A DNA stretch of 64,000 nt, from contig CM054062.1 of the NCBI GenBank assembly GCA_028641055.1, forward strand, positions 13,986,826-14,050,825, in the 5' to 3' direction. Each line of letters begins with the position of its first letter. Position 1 is the first letter of the stretch. A program made the position numbers and the translations under genes. The notes under the pieces were generated by a model, which ran no database searches, was not told the DNA's origin, and saw nothing but the letters and a program-made list of their open reading frames with translations. The stretch comes from Alopecurus myosuroides (Eukaryota > Streptophyta > Magnoliopsida > Poales > Poaceae). This document shows positions 44,692-57,596 of the stretch, in pieces.

Positions 44692-45825
44692 TCGAGGTAG
44701 AAATCTGGGAAAGATCCATTTGGGGCTGCCCTTAAAACAATACTGGACTTAGCCGGATATTCCGGTTCAAAACTGGACCGGATATTCCGGTTGCCCGGAT
44801 ATTCCGGTTCAGTCGTGGACCGGATATTCCGGTAAATTGCGGAACAGCACAAAATCAACCTAGATCTCAGATTTCCACATGGATTGCAAACAAGTAATCT
44901 ACTCTATGGTTTCTAGCATGTATGGGGGGTCCTCTTCGGAGCGAAAACTACCAAGCAAGCCAACAAAACGCACATCCATGGAAGGTGAGGTTATAGCACC
45001 AAGATTCAAGAGATTTGAACAATACCGGGATCCATGGAGAGAAAAGCTTGGGTAGAATCGTTCCAAAACGCGAGGAGATCAAGATCAGGGCCAAATCTCC
45101 AAGATCTTGCGGAGGAAACGGCCCGGGAGGCCAAGAACCACGGCGGCGGCGATTTGGTGGAGAGGAGCGGACGGGAAAGAGGGCAAGAACTGCCCATCCC
45201 CGTCGGGCTCCAGGTTATATGGATTTCGCCGAACCGGATATTCCGGTTCAAGTTTGAACCGGATATTCCGGTACAGCCGGATATTCCGGTTCAAAACTGA
45301 ACCGGAAATTCCGACTGCCTCCTGATTCGAAATTTCCTCGTTTTCAACGGACGACACTAGTGCTTAGAAAGAAAGTCTTTTTGAGAGAAAGGCTTAGGAT
45401 AGATTTACCAAACTGAGACTAGTACTTATCCCTCTCAAGAGCAAGATGCAATCAACTAAAATACCAATTGAGTGGGATTTTCCTAGGAAGAAACACTTAG
45501 CCGGGAAAAACACACGAAATGCAATGAAATGACAAGTAGAAAAACCCAACTAAGATCCAACTCTTCGAAAAGAAGAGGTTGGTGGCCGAAGCCACCATGT
45601 AAGAGTTCTTGGTATGCAACCGCGAAGATATATCTTGGGGGCATTGCCAAAACTCAACATTGAAGCTCACAATTCAACATTAGAAAAAGAGAGATCACAA
45701 TGAATTTTTGCTATGGGCATAATGGGGGGAGGGAGAACCCAATGTGTTAGGATAGCACTCCCCCTATGTCCATGCCTACATCTAAGCTCGAACACGTTTC
45801 ATCTATAGGGGTGTGCGCAAGATAG
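44692..45825. other. non-coding spacer with CCGGATATTCCGG palindrome cluster
   Basis: Positions 44750-44835 hold four copies and 45235-45310 three copies (plus one variant) of CCGGATATTCCGG, the same motif as in the LTRs but read on the opposite strand. Between them lie only short chance frames. The segment separates pol from the env-like ORF. Confidence 0.7.
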
Positions 45826-48800
45826 TCAAGCCAAACTCCTTGAATCAATCACATTTAGCTCATTCCTCAAGAACATGAACCTTGCATCATCAAGTGGCTT
45901 CGTGAAAATATCCGCAAGATTGTCCTTGGTGGGCACATAACCGAGTGCAATGTCTCCTCTCGCCACGTGATCACGGATGAAGTGGTGGCGAATCTCAATG
46001 TGCTTCGTCCTTGTGTGTTGCACCGGATTGTATGCAATCTTGATAGCACTTTCATTGTCACATAGAAGAGGTACTTTGTCCAAATGAACTCCATATTCCT
46101 TGAGAGTTTGCCTCATCCATAGCAATTGGGTGCACGCACTTGCAGCGGCAACATATTCAGCTTCGGCGGTGGAGAGAGAGAGATGCAATTTTGTTTCTTC
46201 GAGGACCAACTTACAAGGGACCTACCAAGAAATTGGCAAGCCCCCGAAGTTGAGTTCCTATCATCTTGATCACCCGCCCAATCGGAATCCGTATATCCAT
46301 TGAGAGTAAATTGTGCCCCCTTTGGGTACCACAAACCAAATCTTGAGGTATGAACCAAATAACGAAAGATTCTATGAACCGCCATTAGATGGCAATCCTT
46401 AAGAGCCGCTTGATACCTTGCACACACACCTACACTCAAAACGATATCGGGCCTATATGCACAAAGATAGAGCAAAGAACCAATCATAGAACGATAAAGC
46501 TTTTGGTCCACATCCTTACTCCCTTTTGGATTACGAGAGAGATGACACTTGACTTGCATAGGAGATGTCTTGATCTTAGCATCTTGGAAGTTGAACCTCT
46601 TGATCATATCTTGGGTATACTTGGCTTGAGAAATGAAGGTCCCACGAGCCAATTGCTTGATCTCAAAGCCAAGGAAGAATTTAAGCTCACCCATCATAGA
46701 CATCTCGAACCTGTCAGTCATAAGCTTAGAGAACTCATTATTGAAAGCTTGGTTAGTTGAGCCAAAGATGATATCGTCGACATAGAGTTGGCATATGAAA
46801 AGCTCTCCCTTTACTCTCTTGGTGAAGAGAGTGGGGTCGATCTTCCCAACTTCGAAACCACGATCATCTAACAACTCCCTAAGGTGCTCATACCAAGCAC
46901 GAGGTGCTTGTTTGAGACCATAGAGAGCCTTGTCAAGTTTGTAAACGTGGTTAGGAAAGTTGAGATTCTCGAACCCCGGAGGTTGCTTAACATATACCTC
47001 CTCTTTTAGTGGACCATTCAAGAAAGCACTTTTCACATCCATTTGTTGCAACTTGAAATTATGTGAGGAAGCATAAGCAAGGAGGATACGGATGGACTCA
47101 AGGCGAGCCACGGGCGCATAAGTTTCATCAAAGTCAATGCCTTCAACTTGGGTGTTACCTTGAGCGACCAATCTTGCCTTGTTCCTAATGACAATGCCAT
47201 TCTCATCTTGCTTGTTCTTGAATATCCACTTGGTGCCAATAACATTGTGGCAATCCTTGGGTTTCTCAACCAATCTCCAAACCTTGTTGCGCTCAAAGTT
47301 ATTGAGCTCATCATGCATAGCTTCAACCCAATCGGAGTCCTCAAGAGCTTCATACACTTTCTTAGGCTCCACCATAGAGATATGAGCTTGATGCTCACAA
47401 AAATGAGCCAATTGCCTTCTAGTGGATCTTCTAGCTTGAACATCCTCCAAGACCTTGTTATCTTGGGCATCAATTTGCTTCAAAGCTCTTCTTATCCTTT
47501 TGATGCGACGGGCTTCGATCTCCTCATTATTGCGAGGAGGAATCACTTGATCATCTTGATCATTTGGGTCCCCATCTTGACCAACATGGCCTTGATCATC
47601 AACATTGTCATCAACAATATCTTCAATACTAGCTTCATCTTGAGAAGAGGATGACGAGGAAGAATGATCTTGGCCTTGATCTTGACTCGCATTAGTGAGA
47701 GGAGTGGGTACGACTTGCGGAGTCACTTGATCAATGAGAGGAGGGTCTTGAATATGTTCTCGGTTAGGTGTAGTAGGTGGCTCCTTGGCTTGATCTTCAA
47801 ATGTAGAGGAGGGCTCCACTTGGGTAGAGCATAGTCCTTCTCGAGTCGCCATAAGGTGTCCCTCGATGGGGCGGAAGAATCCCACACCCATCCTTCCTAT
47901 GGCTTCTTGAGGCATTTCAACATCTACATTTGAAACATGAAATTGCGCCACTTGGGAGCCGTCATTTTCCTCGAACACCACACTACAAGATTCTATGACA
48001 ATCCGTGAGGCTTTGTCATAGACTCTATAAGTGTGGGATTCGGCACCGTAACCAACAAAGATACCCTCAATAGTTTTGGATTGAAATTTCGACAACCTAA
48101 TACCCTTGATCAAATAAAAGCACTTACAACCGAATACACGGAAGTAGGATACGTTGGGCTTGTTGCCGGTGAGGATCTCATATGGGGTCTTGCTCAAGCC
48201 TTTGCGGATGTAGAGGCGGTTGGAGGAGTGGCATGCGGTGGATACGGCCTCGTCCCATAAATATTGGGGAGAAGAGTACTCCGCCAACATGGTCCTTGCC
48301 ATATCCAAGAGAGTGCGATTCTTCCTTTCGGCAACACCATTTTGTTGAGGAGTGTAAGTGGCGGAGTATTGGTGACGAATGCCTTCTTCACTAAGAAATT
48401 CATTCAATGTATAGTTCTTGAACTCCGACCCATTATCACTCCTAATAGCCATGATTTGCACATTGTGTTGACGTTGCACTTCGTTGGAGAAATCGATGAT
48501 GGTTTGTTGGGTCTCACTCTTGCACTTGAAGAAATAAACCCAAGTGTATCTTGAATAATCATCGACAATCACCAAGCAATACTTCTTGCCGCCAAGACTT
48601 GCCTCGGGCACGGCACCAAAGAGATCAACATGAAGAAGCTCCAAGATCCTCTTTGATGAGATAATAGTCTTGGCCTTGTGCACAATGTCATGCATCTTCC
48701 CTTCAACACACGACCTACAAACGCGATCCTTTGCAAAGGAAACATTTTCTTTTAGTCCAACAATAAGGCCACTTTTGTGAAGACTTTGCAAAGTTCTCAT

Positions 48801-49253
48801 GTTGACATGGGATAGCCGGCGATGCCATAACCATCCCAAGTCCGCCTTCCCGAAAAGACACATTGCTTGAGTGTTGGTTGACTTCGAAAAGTCTACCACA
48901 TACAACTCATTTTCAACATGTCCCACGTGAGCGACGTCAAGAGTCTTGCTCCTCAAAAGGACCACAATATCACCATCAAAGAAGACGGAGAACCCCATCT
49001 TACTAAGAGAGCGGACGGAAAGTAAATTGTAACCAAGGGATTCGACAAGCATGACGTTCACGATAGTGATATCGGGAGCCACCACAACCTTGCCAAACCC
49101 GGATACCTTAGACTTGGACGAGTCCCCATAAGTGACGGTTGCTTGGATGTCATTAGGTCGCAACTCCGTCACAAGTTCTTTGCTTCCGGTCATATGATTA
49201 GTGCATCCACTATCAAGAATCCATTTAGTCCCACCGGAAGCATAGTCCTGCAA
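45826..49253 (-). pseudogene. Copia pol (protease, integrase, RT, RNase H), frameshifted
   Basis: The main frame 49253-46113 gives 1046 residues: protease active site [10 protein letters not shown] near the start; integrase zinc finger ([16 protein letters not shown]) and D-D-E core ([39 protein letters not shown]); reverse transcriptase with [13 protein letters not shown] and [11 protein letters not shown]; start of RNase H. At about 46170 a CT microsatellite has two extra bases, which shifts the frame; the RNase H remainder ([19 protein letters not shown] to the end) continues in 46209-45826. At its start the frame is also shifted by one base relative to gag (overlap 49225-49253). Catalytic motifs are all present, so damage is by indels only. 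Confidence 0.88.
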
Positions 49254-51766
49254 GAGATCCTTGACTAGAGTTAGGACCCGAGTTGGGTCCCTTCATGTTA
49301 GCAACAAGGGTCTTTGGAACCCATATAGTGTAGTCAATAAAACCCTCAATAGGACCAACATATTTAGCTTGCACAACACCATAATAATCAACATATAAGA
49401 AATGGTGTGGGTTGTTAGTTCCCGCGGAGGAGCTACGAGTAGTGTTGTCCCTCATGACAATACCACCCGAAGCACCATGTTTGTTCTTCTTCTTCTTGTT
49501 CCTTTTCTTGGCTACATAGCCAAGACCTTGCTTGCCCACTTGTTGCCTTGGAGCACTCACTTGTGGTCTAGAAATGACCGCATTAGTGCTTGAGGCAACC
49601 ACTTGTGGGGTGGCAAGCACCACCTTTTCAACTTGAGTGCTTTTGCCCTTGAGCCTTGCTAGCTCATCCTTCAACCTAGCATTTTATTCAATAATATTTG
49701 CATGATCACAAGAAGAAGTAGAAGTGCTAGGATGGTTAGATTGAGTAAGTTGAGTTTGAAGTTGTTCATGCAACTCTTTGAGGGATGAGTGTTGGCTTTC
49801 CAAAGCTTTGTGAGCAATGGTTAGCTTTTCAAACTCCTCGGTTAGTTTACCATGACCAACCCCAAACTCTACTTTATCCTTTTTAGCCTTTTTATATTTA
49901 GCAATAGCAAGATCACGTTCCTTAATGATTTTAGAGACAAGTTCATTATGAGTGGTTTCAATAGTTTCAAGTTCATCCTCTAGAGAAACTCTACCATCAT
50001 GCTCTTCTTCAAGAGTCATTGAGAGAGATGCAATTTCATCCGCATCCCTTCTCTCAATCTCACCTTTCTTCTCAAGGGCCTCTTGGGCCTCTCCCAATTG
50101 CCTCATGAGATGATCAAAGTACTTCTTGGTCTCCCCTTGCATGTTAGACATAAAACGGTCCAAGTAGGCTCTTTCCTCTTCTTCTCTAAGACAGGCTATA
50201 TGTTCTAGTTCACTAGGGGTCTTAGAGTTAGGAGAAGATGATACCTCCGTGGCCTTAGCCATGAAGCACTTGGCATCGCGTTGAGGAAGATTTTCATTGG
50301 GGGATTCAAAGAGAGATGACGAAGATGGAGTGGAAGCAATAGCTAGAGCGGCCACTTCACTTGTTGTTTCTTCTTCTTCATCACTCCCGGAATCATACTC
50401 CTCTTGAGTCAAGAGCACAAACTTGGTAGGAGTCTTCTTGTTGAAAGGTTTCTTCTTGAAATGAGGTTTCTTGTATTCAACCTTGGACTTGTCCTTGCGG
50501 ATGAGCTTGCCGCTATGGTTTTCTCTATTCTCATATGGGCATTCCGCTATTAAGTGGTACTTGTCTTGGAAATTGAAGCAAGATCTCACTTTTTGAGCCC
50601 CATCATTGCCATAACGAGACTTGGTCTTCTCCTCAACAAACTTCTTGCCTTTTGGGGGATTGTTCCAAAACTTTTGCACGGTGAGAGCTATTAGATCCTT
50701 TAGAACGGGATCATATTCTTATTCCTTCAATGGAGGCAATGCTTCTTCACCATCTTCATCATTCTCAACTTCTCTAGTCAACACCTTGGCCTTCAAAGCA
50801 ACGGAAGCTCCTTGATGCATTCCAATAGCCCTAGCACGGTTGTCAAGAGCATTCTTGGTTTGCACCTTGTAGGAGCTCAATTCTTGCATGACTTGAGTAG
50901 AGGTCATGGTGGGGAAATCATGTCTCCCTTGAATGCTCTTCATATCCGTGCCCTCGAAAGGCATCACGGCAATTATGAACTTCCTCTTGATCCAAGCATC
51001 ATCAATATGTGTTGCACCCGCATTAGAGAAAGCGGTGGCAAGAGATTTGAGCCTCCGATACATGTCAACGTGATCTTCTCCATCACGCATGAAGAATCCT
51101 TCGGCCTCATTGGTCAAGGTGTCATAGCGATTTCTTTGCATGCTTTCATTCCCAACAAACATGACGACAAGGGCATCCCATGTCTCTTTGGCGGTGGAGA
51201 AGTGTTGAAGATGCGACATGTGATTGGGGCCCACGGCTTGATGAAGGATGGACAAAGCGGTGTAATTGAGTTGGCAATCTACAACCTCTCTTCTTGTGAG
51301 ATTCTTGGGATCATATGGCTTGTATCCATCACGAGTGATTCTCCAAAGATCTATACAAGAAGAGTTCAAGTGAGTCTCCATGTAGTATTGCCATTCACGA
51401 AAAGAATATGCATCAATTTTAGGTGGATCTCCCCTAGGAATTATATGAGGAAAAGGGATGGGAGGATCGGGAGAATATAGGCCTTCAACGGCATGATATC
51501 CTTCCTTTCCACTCGCACCCTTCTTAGGCGGATTGTTCGGCGGAAGCAGTTTTAAGTGGTTCACCATCAACCCCAATCTTGTCACCCTCCGTTTCCGGAG
51601 GGGATGAGTCGACCACCTCCGGTTCCTTGGCTTTGAGGAGTGTTGTCATGAGTAGACGCAACTCCTCAAATTTAGTGTCTATGGATGAGGTCAATGATTC
51701 TCTCAAAGCATTGAGATCATTCATGGACACATTTCCTTCGGACGGAGCGTCTTCCTCATCACCCAT
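49225..51766 (-). pseudogene. Copia gag, with frameshift and nonsense changes
   Basis: Pieces 51766-51524, 51585-50719, 50716-49684 and 49681-49225 make up a long gag. The first step is a one-base shift (DGEPLKTAS versus NHLKLLPPNN). Two in-frame TAA stops follow, after ALPPLKE (50719-50721) and after DHANIIE (49684-49686). Readable parts: a capsid-like region (GDPPKIDAYSFREWQYYME, TAKETWDALVVMF), a zinc knuckle at 50580-50539 reading CFNFQDKYHLIAEC in which the expected second Cys is Phe, a long coiled coil (50100-49720) and a basic Lys-rich tail (KKRNKKKKNKHG). The long coiled-coil gag tail fits Sireviruses, whose Gag is known to interact with a dynein light chain. Confidence 0.85.
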
Positions 51767-51806
51767 ACTTAAACTCTTAGGCGGTTAAGCCCGATAGAAG
51801 AGCCGA

Positions 51807-51819
51807 GGCTCTGATACCA
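51807..51819 (-). promoter_or_regulatory. primer-binding site (initiator Met tRNA)
   Basis: TGGTATCAGAGCC on the minus strand, two bases inside the 5' LTR; complementary to the 3' end of initiator methionyl tRNA. Confidence 0.92.
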
Positions 51820-51821
51820 AT

Positions 51822-53246
51822 TGAAAGTATAGTATGGGCACCTAGAGGGGGGGTGAATAGGTGCTACGGCAAATTTTAATTTTTCTCAAATTTAGGCTTG
51901 ACAAGAAAGGTAAATTCTCTAGATAGTGCAACTAGTGATGAATTTACCTATATGACAAGACAAGCAATCAAAGCAACAAGTACAAGTAAGTAAAGAGAGG
52001 GAGGAACGAGGTAACCGATGGAAGCACACGGAGACACGATGTATTTCCGAGTTCCTCCTTTTTAGGGGAGTACGTCTCGTTGGAGGGGTGTGAGCTCGCC
52101 ACAAAGGCCTACTCAACGCCACTAAGGCTTCACCCTATTCTCCGATGAACTTCGCCACAAAGGCCTAGTTCACCTTCCACTATAGAACCCCTTTGAGGCG
52201 GGGATCAAATCCTTTACAAACACCTTGGGGCACACACCCACAACTTAATTGGGGGCTCCCAACAACTCTTGAATCACCAACAAGAAACAAGATGCCTAGG
52301 TTCTCCACAAGAGGAAACCCTAGGCAAGACCCCTCTAGCTAGAGAGGGGGAAATGAAGAACGGGTCGGTGAAGATGTAGATCGGGGCCTTCTCCTTCAAT
52401 CCTCCAAAGATCTTCAAGATTGGGTGGAGGGATTGGGAGTTATGAGGGATTTGGTGAGTTCTTAAATGCTCATCAATGCTAAGGGGAAGAACTAGATCTT
52501 GAGGAAGAAGAGGAGGGCTATTTATAGTCCCTCCTCACAACTAGTCGTTGTGCAGGAAAAAAGGTACCGGAATATCCGGTCCAAGTTTGGACCGGAATAT
52601 CCGGTTAGTTTGCTCCACGCAGAACTGCAGTGCTGGACCGGATTATCCGGTTGATCTGAAATAATCCGGTACAAATAATCCGGTAGATGCCAGTACGCAA
52701 ATCTTCTAGTCCTTAGCCATTTTTCCACTTCTTCAACTGCAACCGGAATATCCGGTATAGATATGAAATATCCGGTACAAATAATCCGGTTGACTCCAGT
52801 AGCTCAAAACTTCCAGTCCTTAGCAATTTTTCGCAGCAACCGGAATATCCGGTCCGGGATGAATAATCCGGACCAAATAATCCGGTTGACTCCAGTAGCT
52901 CAAAACTTCGAGTCCTTAGCAATTTTTCGCAGCAACCGGAATATCCGGTCCAGGATGAAATATCCGGTACGAATAATCCGGTTGACTCCAGCATGCGAAA
53001 CTCTCAGTCCTTAGCCATTTTTGAGCTCCTTTCTCAGCAACCGGAATATCCGGTCCAGGATGAATAATCCGGTCCGAATAATCCGGTTGAGTTCTGTCCC
53101 AAAAACCTCAGGCCAAACTTCACCGACTTTTCGGTGATCGATGCCGATGTTAAGTATAACACCTGCACACTAAACACCTCGATAAATAATGTACTTAGTA
53201 TTGTTAACTAACACACAAAACACTGGGAAAACGAAATGCACTTTCA
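51822..53246 (-). repeat. 5' LTR of the Sirevirus-type element
   Basis: 1425 bp, nearly identical to 41215-42643. Carries the same palindrome cluster (52560-53090). Promoter and polyadenylation signals are expected here but I did not resolve them. Confidence 0.93.
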
Positions 53247-53251
53247 GTCTA
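53247..53251. repeat. 5-bp target duplication of the Copia element, right
   Basis: GTCTA, matching 41210-41214. Confidence 0.9.
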
Positions 53252-55121
53252 GGATATTCCTACCTTGCATAAAAGTCGTTTGTGTAGGTTTTACCACATG
53301 ATCCTCCACCGAATTTAACCTAATGGTTGCAACTTTCGTAAAGATTTTGAAGCTAACATTAAGGAGGCATATTGGTCTATACTGTTGTATCCTTTCTAAC
53401 TCCAAAATCTTAGGTAACAAAACGATCTCCCCAAAATTAAGGCGATACAGCTCTAGATGGCCATTATGTAAGCAACCAAACAACTCTATGAGATCCTTTT
53501 TTAATGACCTAAAACTCCGTCGGACATCCATCTGGACCAGGTGACTTATTATGCTCCATTTCTGAAACATCGCCTTCTTGATCTCCTCTTCCGTTAAGGG
53601 AGCATTAAGAAAGGCATTTTCCTTATTAGAGACTTGGGTAATATCATATGTGTGGGACTCTCCATAGTAATATTACTTACTTTAGGAGCCCAAAACAGAT
53701 ATTTATAAAACTTTGTAATATAATCCTTGAGTTGTTCCTGCCCTTCGATCAGACCTTCCTTCTGGAGAAGAGAATGAATACGCTTTCTCAGTTGTCTCCC
53801 ATTGACGGCATTATGGAAATATCTTGTATTCGAATCTCCTTCAAGAATTAATTGAGCCTTAGATTGTTGGTACCATTTGATTTCCTCTTCTCGCAACATC
53901 TGAGTTACACGTGCGTTGGATTGACTTTTAAGTTCAATATCTTGCGTAGTTAGCAGCCTAGTCTCAGCGATCCGATCCAACCCATCAATAATGAAACACA
54001 GGTGTTATTTTTCTTTTTTCAGCATCCCAGTAGTGTGTATAGCCAAACCCCGAAGATATGTACGCACATTGCACATTTTATTATTCCATCTTCGGATTGG
54101 GTTGTCACCTACCATTGGTTTGCACCATACTTTCTTAACCAGCTCGTCAAAACCATCACGAAACAACCAACCCAGTTCGAACCTGAACTGTGGTTGTGCA
54201 TGTTTTTTCGTTGTGCCGGTTGATAAAAGGAGGGGCATGATCAGATAAAGCCTCAATACGCTCCAGAGCACTTACTATTACCAATGGGAATTTATCCTCC
54301 CAATCGATACTCATCAAAACGCGATCTAGTTTTTAATATGTAGGCTCTAGGAGACTATTAGCCCTTGTAATTCCGACCATGTGAACCTCTCTCAAATCCA
54401 AGCTATCAATGACACTATTGAACAAGAATGGCCAATGGCCATCAAACCGTCCCCGACTCTTCTCGTGTGGAAATCTTAGCATACTAAAATCACCACCAAC
54501 TAAAATTGGGTGTGGATTGTCATTAGCCAAGTTCACCAATTCACGAAGAAAGGTCTCCTTATACTCTTCTTGAGCAGCACCATACACAGCGAACAGACTC
54601 CAAACGAAGTTGTCAGCTCGGTTACGAAAGTGCAATTTTATATGAAAATCACCATCCGTCCTCAGTAACACATCTATGGAATCTGATTTAACGCCTAGTA
54701 AAATGACAGCCGACCTACCGCGAGGAGGAATAGAGTGCCAAGTGAAGTCCAATCCCCCTGAAAGCCGAATGAGAACGCTCACTTGAAATCTCTTCGTCAT
54801 GTTTCGAAAATAGCCAAAAACTCCAAATTATGATCCGTGACGTACTGAGCAATATTCAATTGTTTAGCCAAGCCACCAATACCTCTGCTATTCGTGAATA
54901 AGCCATCCATCGAGAAACAATTGGGGTTTTAGGCAATCTCACGAAATTCCACGAGGGATTTTTATTTTTTATTTTTGGCAGATTTGGATTTCCGGCCGGA
55001 ATCATACATATCAATTAAAGATCCTAGCTCGTCGTCATCCACTCCCACCTCAGTCACTTCCCCCACAAGATGAGATAACATTTGTCCATCAATAGTGTCA
55101 TTCGCTGCATCATCATACATG
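53252..55121 (-). mobile_element. LINE 5' part: end of ORF1, endonuclease and early reverse transcriptase
   Basis: Minus-strand order: an ORF1 end (DDELGSLIDMYDSGRKSKS, stop near 54962); an APE-type endonuclease piece in 54800-54333 (HSIPPRGRSAVILLG, AVYGAAQEEYKETFLRELV, HPILVGGDFSMLRFPHEKS); linker pieces at 54271-53594 (EGDSNTRYFHNAVNGR); and RT fingers at 53570-53250 (QQYRPICLLNVSFKIFTKV, TFMQGRNILD). The frame is broken several times. It continues at 41214 past the Copia element. Upstream it is cut at 55122 by a CACTA element. Confidence 0.82.
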
Positions 55122-57595
55122 CACTACCAAATTCCGCGCGATCCGGAACGTTTCAATACCGTTGCGGATGGGCTCCAAACCGTCGCTAAGGGCAATCCGC
55201 GACGGTTTACGCGACGGAGTGAGAACGTTCCTGATCGACTGTCACGGACGATTCTACGACGATTAAATGAACACTAAACCGTCGCGAGCTACTGGCCAGC
55301 CCAGCACAAGGCCCAACAAGGAGCGACGTTATTTTTCGTCGCAATGTGTGTACACGTGGAATCGTTTTTAGTTACCCGTAACTGACGTCACTTCCACCGT
55401 TCCTGACATCATCATCGTCTTGACATTTTAAAAACGTCGCGATTGGAACTACCGTTACCTCCATTTAATGACGTCATAATAAGCGCGATGTTTACTTTCT
55501 CGTCGCGGGTACAAGCAGTATAAGGTGCCACGTGTCGCTCTCATAATGTTCCACGTATACGCTTATTCCCGACGAATTTATTACGTTGTCCGACGTGCGA
55601 CGTTTTAGTTCGTCGTAAGACGTCGCGAATCATGAGCCAGCACGTGTACCAACACGGCATGTCCACGTCGAAATGTTTTCGTGACGTGTTTATTTCGTCG
55701 CGATTTCCATCCAATAAGGTGCTGCCTCATGGACGTACCATATAGTACCACGTGTCCTCGTATTCATTAGCATGGAAAATACTATACTAGTTTTCACAGC
55801 AAAGCAAACACAACAAATACATAAATTCCGAATAAGGTCACAACATAGCTTGCCAGTAAAGACAGTCTAATCTAGTTCAACAGACAACAAGCGGTTTCAC
55901 AAAGGGCTACTCAGTTCCATATCTCGGATGAACTTGAGCCAACATGCCACCGATAAGGGTTTTGTACATTTCTTGACTCTTCTTCATACTTTTGTGTTCC
56001 TCCGTCATACGCAACAATTCTTGTCGATGCTTCATCCTATCTGCATCAGCTTGTTCCTTGGCCTGCTTCAACTCATCAACTACATACTACACGTACTGCC
56101 TCTGTTTTCTCTCAGAATCAAGTTGAAGGTGAAGCTGAGACTTTGTTGCTCTTGCACTGGTTGTGACCTCACCTATGCTATTCAGGAACGAAGACTTTAG
56201 ACGGTTCTTTGTCAGCACGGCAGCGACAGCTTTGGTGGCAAAAATGAGGTTCCTTGACAGCGCCATCTACCGAAGTACGTTCTAGCATATGATATTGCAT
56301 TTCTTCCTATAAAGCATGTAAAAGCTTTAGATGAAATAGAAGCTGAACTAGCTTGTAAGGAACATTGATATCATCAGAAGTTTGTACATAACAAAGATGC
56401 AAATAGCAGATGACAAGAAATTAAGCACGCATGACAAGCTTGTAAGGAACATAAATGAAAAAACATCACATGACAGGCATGTAAGTAAACATGGCTGAAA
56501 ATAGCAGACGACAAGCATGTACAGAACATAGATGAAAATAGCAGCTCACGATGATAGATCAACTAGCAGATGAAAATCAAACAGCATGCATGTGCATAAA
56601 CTATGAGATGACAAGCATAGGTGAAATAGTAGGAGTTTGCATCAGAATTCACAAAGGGAAGTATCAGTACGTATCTAGAAGAATCTATTGAGGTAATTGT
56701 TGATCCTAGAGATAAACAGAATTCTAAGGGACTTATAATTGCTCTTTTCACGGGCGAAGAGAAACCACGTATCTTGCTGTTGTGCGTAGCTTTGAACAAT
56801 TCAAAGGCATCTTCCCCCACGTCGCAGAAAACCTCGTAGCTACGAGAACCTGTGGTGCTATGAAACTGGACGGCCTGTCTGCTTTGCCTGGCTTTCAGAC
56901 AAGCCATCTACATAAACGAAGTATGAACTGATTAGACACAGTCTAGGTTATGGAATAGAAACAGTGGCAAGGTAGAGTGAACAAAGACAGTACCTGTTTC
57001 CTGACTGAGGACCAGTTATCGACTAGCCTGCACCATTCTGCTTCGCTCATGTGCCCAACTGCATCAGGAGGCGTTCGTACAACTCTACTCTTGTCTCTAA
57101 CGCTGTCAAAAAATTCTTGCTTCAGAATATGGCGTCTTTGTCTTGTATAGTTCTTCAGATGCATCAGAAGAGATTGACGAATAACAGAGTCTCTTGGGTT
57201 CAGATGAAACTTTAACTGAAACAAAAGAAAGAGCACTTTTCAGTTATATGAACAACAATGGAATGAACTGGAAGGTTGGGTTACAAAACTTACAGACACA
57301 TGGTCGTGGTAGGAGCAAAATATATCTTCCCTTCCCTTGTACTCTTTCCAATGGGGGAAGATAGGGACAGTGTGCTTCACAGCTAATGAACACGCAGTAG
57401 CATACATGGCAGCAATCTTTGGGTCCACTAGGCTTGTCTTTCCCAAAGGAATAACAATTCTGATCCTGTTTCCTTTGGACATGTTTCTTCTCCTCCCAGC
57501 CGCACCACTCGAAATAATGTCTTCACATGGGTAATCTACAAAAATTGTGGCATTGCTAGAGTTAATATTCTGCATTTTGGATTTCCCTCCACACA
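55122..57595. mobile_element. CACTA element, left part only
   Basis: The end CACTACCAAATTCCGCG starts at 55122 within LINE ORF1. Positions 55150-55730 are rich in CGTCGCG/CGCGACG subterminal motifs in both orientations. An accessory gene follows on the minus strand (55907-57596). The element stops at 57596, where an Angela/BARE-type LTR starts; the right half, if present, lies beyond the window. Confidence 0.75.
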
Positions 57596-57596
57596 T
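55907..57596 (-). pseudogene. CACTA accessory protein (plant transposase Ptta/En/Spm type), broken
   Basis: Exon-like pieces in order: about 57596-57299 (KGNRIRIVIPLGKTSLVDPK, FPHWKEYKGREDIF) with donor GTAAG; 57219-56993 (LKFHLNPRDSVIRQSLLMHL, HMSEAEWCRLVDNWSS) with donor GTACT; 56907 to about 56700 (VQFHSTTGSRSYEVFCDVG); and a final coiled-coil exon about 56266-55907 (DELKQAKEQADADRMKHRQE, ending VHPRYGTE). The final exon has an in-frame TAG at 56087-56089 in RQYV-stop-YVVDELK. The 5' end is lost at the LTR insertion. This is the second protein of CACTA elements, related to TNPA-type functions, not the DDE transposase. Confidence 0.65.

Larger units (their letters stand above)
41215..53246 (-). 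mobile_element. complete Sirevirus-type Copia retrotransposon, 12,032 bp, minus orientation
   Basis: LTRs of 1429 and 1425 bp (41215-42643 and 51822-53246) both run TGAAAG...TTTCA and are flanked by GTCTA. In minus-strand order: 5' LTR, initiator-Met PBS, gag, protease-integrase-RT-RNase H, an env-like third ORF, polypurine tract, 3' LTR. The long gag, the extra ORF after pol and the PPT AAAAAGGGGGAGA are hallmarks of the Sirevirus (SIRE1/Maximus) lineage. By eye the LTRs differ at four substitutions and two homopolymer indels, so the insertion is young. At a commonly used grass rate of 1.3e-8 per site per year this is about 0.1 million years. Gag and pol carry several disabling changes. Confidence 0.92.
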
